Both the position numbers and the translations under genes were made by a program. Below are positions 21,861 through 32,013 of a stretch of DNA of 64,000 nucleotides, one piece after another (the first letter of the stretch is position 1; every line of letters starts with the position of its first letter). A model generated the notes under the pieces. That model was not told where the DNA came from. It did no database searches and saw only the letters and a list, made by a program, of their open reading frames with translations. The stretch comes from Saururus chinensis (taxonomy: Eukaryota > Streptophyta > Magnoliopsida > Piperales > Saururaceae), in assembly GCA_035235625.1 (NCBI GenBank), contig CP141140.1, forward strand, positions 44,945,351 through 45,009,350, in the 5' to 3' direction.

Positions 21861-24470
21861 TTATGTCATTTTCTACTCTTTCTTTGCCATCCTTCGGCTT
21901 GTACTTGGACCACCAATCCCATTCGAAGGGTCCTCTTGTGCATTGTTGCAGTGTTTGTAGTTGTGACCCAACGGCCTACATGCTCTACATTTATGTAGGG
22001 CTTTGACCATGGGTTGTGACTATTCAATTTTTCCTTAGATGTCCCCACTGCAGGAGTGGGATAAGTGGGTTGAATATAGGCAAAACTCCAATCAGTGCCC
22101 ATTGGTGCCTATCCGTCAATTGGTATGATGTCTCTCGATATGTCATTTTATATATTTCTATGGAGTACCATTTTTTACTGTAATAAGACACATAGAAGTG
22201 TTTGTGATCACTTGTTGCAATTGTACATTTACATGGTAGCTGCAGGTGCTGAACTTTCGGCATGTGTAGCTATGTTCAACCAGATTCATTGGATCCTGTT
22301 GAATGAATATCGTGTGAATGAGAACACGATAAGTGATATTATAATGTTATAAAAAACACGACCTATCAACACATGTTGTATGCTCACAATTATCAAGTTA
22401 TTTTAACGGTTATACATACTATTATTGTTGATATTGTATACCCGTACATGACATTAATTGGATGATACCTAGTGATATAGCGAGTTAACCTAGAACTCAT
22501 ACATTGATACCAGCAATACATGCTCATTCCTTGCTTCTTCTCTTCTATTTTCATTGTGTTTACGAGTAAATGGGGTTACATCTTTAGTCATATTTTGTCC
22601 ATCTGTCCTACATTTCTCAAAGAGTGTGGTTGTGTGCTCCCTTGTATGCTCAATCAACTAAGTAATAAGCATTGATCTGGCTTTTTAGAATATTGCATTA
22701 GAACTTTCAGACCTATTTGAGTTGAGTGTTTCATATCTATTGCCTGAAAATGTAACATTTGCCCAATGCTCTACACCTATCTTATTTAGCTAAGCAAATG
22801 CTTTAGGATTATGTTCTTTAATGTTGTTCACTGTGTCATCATACACGTTTCTAAAAGCTTCAGCTACCACATGGAGTTGGCTCTTTAGGTAGTTGTCTTT
22901 GAATCTATCCAACATATTTGCTACCATGTGACGGATTCAATATATGTGGTGTGTAGAGAGAAAATTTAGCTTAACATTTGTCAAACCCTTCATTCTATGA
23001 GAAACATTTGTATCCAACTTGCTTGGAGGATCAAAAAATGGATAATTTCTAAGCAATTCGAAAAACCATCCCCATGTTTTTTCACACTCATTCTCAACCA
23101 CTGCAAATGCAATGCATAATATATTATTGTTCCTATCTTGTGCAGTTGCTATCAATAGCTGACCAAGATACTTTCCCTTCAAGAAAGTCACATCTATGGT
23201 TAGCAATGACCCGAGTGTTGTTCTAAACGTTCTTGCAACTGGCCCAAACATCCAAAAGGTTTTTAAAACCATATCCCCCTATAGGTCAGGGAATATTACA
23301 TGATATAATTGGAACTACTATAGTTCCTAGAGTAATCCTTTCTATCTAAATTTTGTATGCATGAAGAATGAAATAAGATTTGTCTGGGTCCCCATCTATT
23401 AAATCACATAGTGCTTTGCCGACATGACCATATTTTAAGTAGTTAACATTAAAAAAGATTAAATGACAAGTTAAGAGGTCATGTTACGACAAGATTAGTA
23501 GTTTTTTCATAAACCTGAACTGTGTAATCATCGTGTTAACACGATAGGTAAACCGGTCATGTTTTAGAAAATGTGACTGTGACGGTCTCGTGTGACCAAT
23601 AACACATTCATTTATCGTATTTTTGAAAACAATATTCAAGGAATATCATAAGTTTACTTTACTTGCATGTCATCATTGCTTATAGTTTATAGTTATACCT
23701 CAGTGCTTCGAAATATATCTTAATATGCTTTTTGGTTTAATGTATATTAAATATTTAAACAACCCATAAGATTTTCTCGCAATCCAAAGGTATGATGCTA
23801 AAGGATGGTTAGTTGACTTCCTTTGCATTCCACACATATGGTTGGGCACTAACCTTGCAATAGTCACACGATCTCCTACATTTAAAACCCTTATGAACAA
23901 ATTACAAGATTGGTCAGAGCACATTGCAGCATACGTATTCTTGTTCTCATCCACAACACAATCTGTGAAATTCGCCTTTATTACAAATTCGATCAAAACA
24001 ATCTTGAAATGTACCAGGCTTAGGTAATGTGCACCCATTTGAATTAGATTTTGGTAGTCCTTTGCTTGCAAACTTCTAGTCATTAGCTCACAATCACCAA
24101 TATTCGGTTCCCACAGGTTGAGATCATCAACTACTCCCACTCCGCCTCATCATCAACATCAATATTATGAGGTACCTCATTGTAGCCGAATTCTTCATGG
24201 TCAGACATACTTTCCATATCAATTATATCATTCTCATTCCATTTATCATCACCCCAAACTTCTCCAAATTTTTGGCCATCGTAATGCCCAGGGTTGTATG
24301 GGGGTTTATAGCTATCAAATGAAGTCCTTACTGCACCCATTGTTGGCGACATTTCTTCAAATCCAGTTTGATTGACTTCTTTAACAGGTTTTGTAGGCAT
24401 TGGATTGTTGTACGATGTGTGATATGGCTTTGTTGAGTTGAAATTTCCCAGTTCTCTCAATCTATAGTGG
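21861..24470 (-). pseudogene. MULE transposase (mudrA-like), exons 2 to end, minus strand, broken
   Basis: Exon 2 (24470 to about 23700) holds the acidic linker and the MuDR N-terminal domain (ends CGMQRKSTNHPLAS...SYGLFKY). The transposase domain is at 23272-22937, with LGSLLTIDVTFLKGKYLGQL carrying the first catalytic Asp. The second catalytic Asp, normally in a D-R-x-x-GL context, is His here (VSHRMKGL). A TGA follows in HHIY-stop. A SWIM-type zinc finger relic (LPCKCTIATSDH) is at about 22250. A C-terminal CCHC knuckle of perfect spacing, CRACRPLGHNYKHC, is at about 21960-21995 in another frame. Introns contain the palindromic motif. Exon 1 is at 9504 on the other strand. It is clearly non-functional. 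Confidence 0.82.
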
Positions 24471-24712
24471 ATATTAACATGCTAATCAATATGCAATATA
24501 ACTCGGCATCGTGTACTCAGTCACATGCTTACAAATTATATCATGTTATCAATGACACGATATTTATACAAGTTGTGTTATTCAATCTACGCTAAAAATA
24601 ATTAGGATTATATTGCTTTTGTATTTGGCATCATTAGTTATGCGATATTATAAATATTATATTTTTGCTTAACACAATATTCTTTGTACTGGACACGGTA
24701 GGTTAGATATCA

Positions 24713-25532
24713 TGTCAAAGCTATCATTGACATCTTTGCTGGAGTGATATTGTCCTTACGTCTGACCACGATGTGATTCAACAACAATCATTTTCCTATG
24801 TATTGTAGAATGTGTGTCCATCTTCTTTGCCATTTGGGCCGGCCTTTGGGCCTCGATCAAGTGCGACTCTTTGGCAATTGGAATTATTTAAAAAACCATT
24901 AATCAACCTTGAGCTATATGAGTATCTCTTCATACTGCTTCCTTTTCTTGTGATGAGCCAACAATTTCTTCCTTGACATTTCATTGGCTGGGTCAAGTTT
25001 AGCAGCCTTCTTCATGTCTGTCAACAATTGGGTAAACCCAGGCCACCTCTTGCACCTTGGAGTACATGGAGGAGAACTTAGAGCCTATATAGAAGTATGC
25101 TAAAAAACCGCACCTATGTTAGCAAAATAATCTCAGTAATAGTGATTGTATATCATGTATGTCGTGTCATGAATAACATGTTTATTAAACTAATCGTGTC
25201 ATTAGACATGAAATACTCACATCATGTAATTGAAAAAAATGTGATACCCTAACTAGCATGTGATCAATAACATGGAAATCAAATTAGTGTGCTATCTAAA
25301 CTACGCTAGTTAAACTATCATGTTATTGATAAGACAATGTACCTAAAATGTTAATATGTTGTCGTGTTATCAATTATATACTCATATATATTATCATGTT
25401 ATTGATAATATGAAATTGACCTATAGCACAAACGAAGCCCCATTGAAAATACCGATCGTGAGTGCTCATCTTCTATGCTCCTGATGTAGAGGTGGGTTGA
25501 GGATATGCCTCGATGCAACATATCATACACGA
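24713..25532 (-). pseudogene. 5' region of the Ulp1-like MULE gene, separated by the inversion
   Basis: Same orientation and content as 40577-41396. On the minus strand it reads fragments such as DLANEMSRKKLLAHH and NKWPKRRP-like segments, plus HTFYNT. The junction at 24712/24713 joins it to the 5' flank of mudrA exon 2, which is a non-ancestral neighbour. The 25130-25430 part is an intron-like stretch with about seven palindromic motifs. It ends at the tandem-duplication junction. Confidence 0.6.
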
Positions 25533-26075
25533 CTTTTCGCATGCTTCCTCACCATCATCATCCTTATCCTCCTTATGATCCTTATTATCTGGCTGGTGCT
25601 CCGCCCCACCTACCCCCGCTTCGCCCTCTAGGACGCCGCCGTCTACCAGTTCAACACCACCGGAGATACCTCCCTCTCCACTACTATCCAGGTCACCCTC
25701 GTCTCCCGAAACCCCAACAACCACATCGGCGTCTACTACGACCGCCTTCCAGAACCAGCAAGTCACCCTTGCCACATGCCTCCCCCCCTCCTACTAGGGC
25801 CACAACGAGATTACCGTCTGGTCCCCATATCTCAACGGCTTCAGCTCCCCATCTCGCCGTTCCTCACTCTCAGCATCCAGCAAGATCAGTCCGCGGGTTA
25901 CTATGTCATCAACGTCAAGGCTGATGGCCGCTTCCGGTGGAAGGTCGGAACCTGGATCTCTAGACACTATCATCTCTACGTCAACTGTGCCACCTACTTT
26001 CGCCTCAACAGCCACCCTGCCGACGGCGCCGTCGTCAGCCTCCAGACACCCGTGGGTTGCTCAGTGGACGTCTGA
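25533..26075 (+). pseudogene. NHL gene duplicate, 5'-truncated, with two stops and two frameshifts
   Basis: Aligns with 2914-3474 of the intact gene but is 18 bases shorter. It lacks the promoter, leader and first 19 codons. CAG codons became TAG at 25629-25631 and 25795-25797, both C-to-T changes in a CHG context. A 17-base deletion near 25749 and a 1-base deletion near 25842 together restore the phase, so the C-terminal half from LSIQQDQSAGYYVINVKADG to the stop is open again. With no start or promoter it is not expected to make protein, though transcription from the MULE side is possible. Confidence 0.92.
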
Positions 26076-26552
26076 GTCAACGGCTATTTGATGATCATGT
26101 GATGGTAATGGAGACACCCTCCCCTTCTCATGTTTGTGTCTCTCTCCTTGAACAGTGCTCTTAGATTTTTAATTTCTTTCTTTTTGCCCTCGGCTTTGTA
26201 TATTTTAATTATAAATAATTTCAAATAGATTGCAGGAAATTAATACTCCTATATAGTACTTGGCAAGTGTAATATTTATCAATGTCTTTTTTATTATACT
26301 ATTGATAATTCTTATCTTAATGACATGTGATTTACGAATAACATGTACCGGATCTGCAATTCAAATGAATGATGATTAGCTGATTGCAAGGCTGAAAACT
26401 CATGTGGTTTTTTGTAGATTTTAATTGTCGGTTAGTGAAAAGGCATGAACTGTCGGCAACCTCTTTTAGAGGGAAAAACTTTTTTTTTCGTGTTTTATGG
26501 ATGATTTATTTTATTTATTTAATAAAAATAATTTATAGATATAAATTTTATA

Positions 26553-26711
26553 TTCTCTCTATCCCAAATTAATAGCTGCATTTGGAAAAAAAAATTATTC
26601 TACATTAAAAAAATATAATAAATTTATTTTCTCTTGTATTAGAGGTGGGTTTCACTGTTTAATGAAAAATATTATTTTTTTAAATACAACTATTAATATA
26701 GGACACAGATG
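26553..26711. mobile_element. Stowaway-like MITE with internal deletion (159 bp)
   Basis: Unit 2 counterpart of 3939-4135. The left end TTCTCTCTATCCCAAATTAA and right end ACTATTAATATAGGAC are flanked by TA. It lacks about 40 internal bases. Confidence 0.6.
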
Positions 26712-26758
26712 TAGAACCACCACCCTTTTTTTATTGAATTAATTTGTTTTCTTTAGTA

Positions 26759-26928
26759 GGGTGCACTGTCCAATATTTATAGTCCACTTTGAAATTAATT
26801 ATCCCTTATAAATAGTACCATTTAATTTTATCCTTGGTTACCAACTGGGTTAGTGGATGGAGTGAAAAGATGATTTTCTTAAATATCACCTTTTATCCAT
26901 ACGTGACTATTAATATGAGAGAAGGGAG
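26759..26928. mobile_element. Stowaway-like MITE, second subfamily (170 bp)
   Basis: Counterpart of 4183-4353. The right end GACTATTAATATGAGAGAAGG GAG is followed by TA. Confidence 0.5.
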
Positions 26929-26929
26929 T

Positions 26930-27956
26930 ATTGTTTTATGATGAGTATAATTGGGAAGGGGGATGAATCACGTCCAGTTTTAGAAAGTGGGTATCTTTCA
27001 GCTCTTTATATGAGCTCTAATACTAGTTGATAAATGATTTTGAAATTATTGAAAAAAAATACTTCAATCAATTTTATTGTGGGGCTGATATTTCTTTCTT
27101 TGATTTTTCAACAGGGAGGTAATTTAATTGGAGAAGGTCGATTAGAGATTATGGATTTTTTTCTTTTCATTTTCGCTATTGATTTGATCTATTGAAGGTG
27201 TTAATGTCAAAGGATAGTATAGTTTGTCATTATGCATAAAACGAATCTCCATAATTTCAGCTGATAGTTATTTAGTCTTAAACAGCTGCATGAGGGTATG
27301 CTCTAAATATAGGTTTTGTATAAGAAAAAATTTAAGGTGAATTCGGGGTGAGTTCAGCATCGCGAGCCATCAAATTTTGATGGTGTATTCGTGATTTAAA
27401 CCTACCTACCCCCTGAGTAATTTGGAATGTCAAATTGAAATACGATGGCCCCCGATGCCCTACCTTAGGTTGATGCGCGTAAGCCTAGCCATACTAACTT
27501 GTATCTTTGTATAAATGGTGGAATTGTGTCTATGTAATAGTTGTGTCTGAAATACAATTCCAAATGTTCTTCATTTGTGTCAACTACTCTTCTAATCCTA
27601 TTCAGGGTCAGCAAGTTGATAAAAGTTAATTAATTTTGTCGTGTGTGAATTGGAGTTTTTTTTCTCTCTCTAGCTGTCTTGGTTAGGGAGGTAATTTTCA
27701 GAGAAACTGTGCAAAAGATATTTTATTTAAGTGCATATGTTGCTTTATAACAAGATTTATAAGAGAATGACCTATTATTATTGCTGTAGGCCAATTTCGG
27801 AAAAAGAAGTCCTTTTCTTTTCAATTTCGGCCATTGATTTGATCCGTTGAAGGTTTTCTTCGTGTCATCTATTCTCCGAGCCATGTCCACTGCAAGCAAG
27901 TTGATAAATGTTTAATGATTATTATTAAGCATAGCATCATGGGATATTTTTTTTAA
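26930..27956. other. Non-coding spacer of unit 2
   Basis: Collinear with 4356-5375. No gene is recognised. Confidence 0.45.
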
Positions 27957-28065
27957 CACTCCCTGCATCTCACATTAATAGCTCTCTTTGGTTTTCCAAA
28001 ATAGATTAAAATTAATTTATTTTTAAAACAAAATAGAGCTATTAATTTAGGACAGACAGAAAGAG
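27957..28065. mobile_element. Short Stowaway-like MITE (about 109 bp)
   Basis: The left end contains CTCCCTGCATCTCACATTAA and the right end GAGCTATTAATTTAGGACAG, which are complementary over ATTAATAGCTC. In unit 1 (about 5374-5450) the left terminus is missing, a deletion that happened after the duplication. Confidence 0.45.
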
Positions 28066-28619
28066 TAATGAGCAATTTAGCAAAGGGACTTTACTTTTCA
28101 ATCTATTAATTGTAAAAAATGTAGTTCAATGTAATGAGGAAAGGTGGGGAGGTAGGCACTTGAAGATCATTAGCACAGTTGTCTATTTTCTGTGGCCATG
28201 AATGGACCATTATTTGGTAGTATATTAAATATGGTATTATTCTATATCACAAATTTTGTTGCTAAGTGGAATGAGGACCATATTTGAGCAACTTTGTAAA
28301 AATGAGGTTTTTTTATATGACTTCAAATGATCTGATTGGTTGCTTTAATGGTGTCATCTCCTAAAAAGCTGCTTTTGTTGTGCTTGAATCTTCTTCATGT
28401 ACCCATATGACTGTGACTTCAAGTTTTATCAACATACGATAAAGAATACTACTTTTATTACACCTTCTAGGTTGCATTTATGATTGGGCCCACCTTGTAT
28501 TTTCAAACTGTGCATACCCCCTTGCTAGCAGCTTCTTGAATATTGCTTTAAAATCATTCATCGTCAAGCTAGAAAGTAGGTGTCTTGTATTAAAGAGGAG
28601 TAATATTTTTTATAATATA

Positions 28620-28814
28620 CTTTCTCTCTCCTATATTAATATGTCTATTTAGGAAGAAAAAAGTTTGTTTGGTATTAATAACTTTATTTTATTTAATATA
28701 AGTAGTTTGGTACTTAAAAAGAGTATCATAAGCTTTTTTTTTCTTAGATGTTAATTTTTTTATTTATTAAAAATAATAATTTTTTAAAATATAACTATTA
28801 ACATTGGACGGAGC
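28620..28814. mobile_element. Stowaway-like MITE (195 bp)
   Basis: Counterpart of 6181-6378. The right end reads ACTATTAACATTGGACGGAG, close to the classical Stowaway terminus, and TA flanks both ends. Confidence 0.6.
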
Positions 28815-31682
28815 TATGTAAGTGAAGCAATTTTAACTCTTTTTATTTTTTTGTCCCCACCCCTCACTACTACCACTTATACGATGGGATTTATATTAAA
28901 TAAAAAATAAAGGATCCCATAACTTGTTGAGCCACAAATAGGCTCCTTCAATCTCAACCTTATAGGAACTATAGTGTTGCATGATTGAGATACGGTTTCG
29001 AAGTGTTTGGTTCATACATTGACGTCCAGGGAGAGTGTTTCATGTTCTGTACATATCCCTTGGAAGACCCAATTGTTGGAAAGTTTGGCCCCATGTGGAG
29101 TGCGTAGAAATTCAAGCTGTTCATGAGAGTAATCAACTCCAGCCAAATAAATGTCATTTCAACCTAATCCTCATTCACAATACCTTTCACATCAGTCTAG
29201 AAGATGGATATTTTAACATTGACCTTACCAAACCGCATGGTGACACCTCTACCCATTAATGCTATTTTTCTAAGAATTATAATAGGGCATGATTTGAATG
29301 TCCCCATGGAAGAGAAATCCTTGGGGAGGCTAACGTCCATGTAATAGCTGTAGAAGTTAATTTGGTGGTTGATGAGATCCTCCTTTGTGGAGAAATGTAT
29401 ACTATGATTTCCATTGACATTAGTTACCCTAAATAAAGTATGAGAGAAAGGATGTCTTAATTGAGATTTTGAATAAGACGACCTTTTTATTTTTGACAAA
29501 TATACTATTATTTTTATTAATCAGAGAAGCTGATGATAAGTATAAAAAATTATGTAAAGGAAAAGTTACCCTCAAATGTTTGGTTCAACTTAGATTAGAA
29601 GTGACTTCTTGCCTTTTCTCCCCTACGCCTTCCTCTGATTCAAATTTGACTATATTCCTATGTTTGTTGTGTTCTTTTGGTAGGCATAACAATAAAATTA
29701 ATTCGGTGATCTAAAGTTTGAGTCATATAGTTGAGAGACAACAGTTAGGTAGTTGACCATCGGTAAAAAATGAAATTTATAGTTATAAACATTGTATATG
29801 ACAACTTTTACATATTTTCTACTGCATAAAATGTGTTATTTATTATAGTTTACTTGTTTAGACCTTGCATGAGAATACGCAATCCATTGAGGGAAATAGT
29901 CGTGACTCACTTGCTCCTTTTCTTCATGTCTATCCAATTCAAAAAATTCACACTCTTGGAATGTATGTGGAACATGCTCGTTCAAGTTTGCATCATAACG
30001 AAATTCTTGTTGCCCATCTGATAGACCATGAATAGTATCATCATCTATGTCATGAATGCAACTAAAAATCTTTTCCATCCTATTTACTCATTGGAAAAAA
30101 TTAAGACTCACGTCATCAGTTATTTCGAATGGAGGAATATTCATTTGAATGATAGTAGGATATATAAAACTCAATTTCAATAAACACTCCATTCTTAATA
30201 ATCCTTTCATCTAGTATAAAGTATCCATCATCTCCTTCTAACTAATTTTGTTTGGAATAAATATTAGTCTATACTTTGCACTATTGTTAGTGTACTTCAT
30301 CACAGAGGATTCAAAACAGCAATGCTAAACACATATAACTGATTGATTTTCTCCTGCTTCCATCTACACTTATGTCTTCGATGTGAACTTACAATTAACA
30401 AGTGACAGCCAACAAACGGCATCCATGTGCATGTGGCTACTCCCGCCCATATGCCTTGAAATTATACAATGCCTTGACTTATATAAGTTGAATGGTGTCA
30501 TATCAGCTTGCGAGAGGGCATTTCCTTCGCCTCACTAGCAAGGTTTTCTCCCCCTCCCCTTATCCTCTGAAACTGATCATCATTTATCATTAAATATGTC
30601 ATCTTAGTACAAAAGATTGAAGAGTCATGGCTTGTCCAATAGAGAAAGCTTGAAGCATTAGTAAAGAGCGACATCTTTTAGGGTTTAAACATTATAACTC
30701 GTCACAACACCAACCTTCTCATGCATAAAAGGCAGAATGAAGGACTACTGGGATCCATTATAAGATTTATATCTTAAAAATATAGATATTGGCGACATTT
30801 AGGTCACTGTCGAAATATGTGAAGTAGGATTGAGTGGTATGGTGAAATAAAGATGTATAATTCATATTTCGATTGTTCAAAAAGGTTAATACTGATGATT
30901 CACTGAAGGTTTGCATTAAAGGTGTGCATAGTTGGTTGGCAACTCAGTTGTTGGCTATCGATTGTCATCTTTTGACTATCAACTATCTACTGCCACTTAT
31001 TAATAGTCAATTGTCCTCGAATACAAAGGTGTAGATGGAAGTAGAAGAAGAACAATTAGTTTTATGTATTTAAGATTGTTTTTTTATTCTATTGTGATGA
31101 AATATCTAATTGTGGCCATCGTTGAAGTCATATAAAAAACTATACCCTCAAAATGCCTAAATATAAGTAAAAACCTTACCTTTCTTGTTGCTAGCAATGA
31201 GTTGACAGGGGTGGAGAACTGATGATGAAACCCTTACTCCATTTCCCACTTTTATGTTCACTAGTGGATTTGGGACGTAAATCTAGGATGGTTAGGCATA
31301 AGAGGTATTGAAATATGGAGTAGATCAAACTTCTGATAAGATGAAGTTGGACGGACTAGAGGTAGGCACCGAATAACCATAAGCCAGTGGATCAAAAGCT
31401 GTCTTAAGGGGTTTTTGCTTAGCTGAGGGGATTTTAGAGGTTAGGATAAAAAAGAAAGGCTCACTGCTGGTGTCAAGGGGATGAAGTTGAGAAGGGGATA
31501 TTGGTGACAATGGAAGTGTTGGAGTGAAAATGGGTGCAAACTGGTTGGAAGAGGTATAACTACTTTTTGGGAGTGAGTAGATTGAGGGAAAATGGAAATT
31601 CATAGTGCTTTTTGGGTTTTATGTTTGGTTGGAAATAATTATGTCATTTCATGGCACAATTGGGGGAATAACTACGTGCGTA
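28815..31682. other. Spacer of unit 2 up to the MULE left end; no gene recognised
   Basis: Collinear with 6381-9169. Minus-strand frames at 29836-30078 and 31325-31603 are open here but interrupted or altered in unit 1. I recognise no domain in them. Confidence 0.4.
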
Positions 31683-31730
31683 GGGCCATTTTTTGTATTA
31701 TAGTGAAATGTGTGATATTTTGTATAAGAG

Positions 31731-31796
31731 TTTTTTTCCATATTACCTAGCCAAAGAAGCCGATATTCCAATTCCTTGGTTTTACATACAAATGCC
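31731..31796 (+). repeat. Left TIR core of MULE copy 2
   Basis: Matches the reverse complement of 42567-42634 over CATATTAC...GGCC-AAGAAG...GATATTCCA...CTGGTTTT..ACA..AAATGC, roughly four out of five bases. Confidence 0.65.
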
Positions 31797-32013
31797 CACA
31801 CATATCCACATAAACAAACACCATATTAGTGCAGCACCGTTCCTGTGGAGAGGATTGACCAGTGGAAAGTCAGAATTCACTGGCAGGAGGTGACTGGTAG
31901 TGACTCACTAGAAGTCACTGGAGACAATAAAAACTCTATTTTTTCCATGAAAGAAGCTGTATAGTGTGAAAAAGGCATAATTTTGGTGGATTTATTACCT
32001 TTTAACCCCCATA

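Larger units (their letters stand above)
2912..25532. repeat. Unit 1 of a large tandem duplication
   Basis: From the CTTTTCGC inside NHL codon 20 (base 2914) to about 9524, the sequence is collinear with 25533-32037. The MULE part matches 32040-41396, but mostly in inverted orientation. Unit 1 is 22.6 kb and unit 2 is 15.9 kb. Subtracting the 8.02 kb gypsy plus TSD and the 164 bp MITE plus TSD from unit 1, and the 1.43 kb solo LTR plus TSD from unit 2, leaves about 14.4 kb in each. By eye, identity is about 96% in parts of the non-coding spacer and about 90% inside the MULE genes. Confidence 0.88.
9170..25532 (+). mobile_element. MULE copy 1, internally inverted, interrupted by a gypsy element, right end missing
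   Basis: It starts with a left terminal region matching that of copy 2 (core 9215-9283). mudrA exon 1 follows on the plus strand. From about 9750 the order flips: the Ulp1-like gene comes first on plus, then the 84-base array, then the rest of mudrA on minus, ending at about 24712. After that, 24713-25532 is again in the original orientation and matches 40577-41396. A gypsy element sits at 11688-19705. The right TIR is absent because the duplication breakpoint lies inside the element. Confidence 0.8.
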
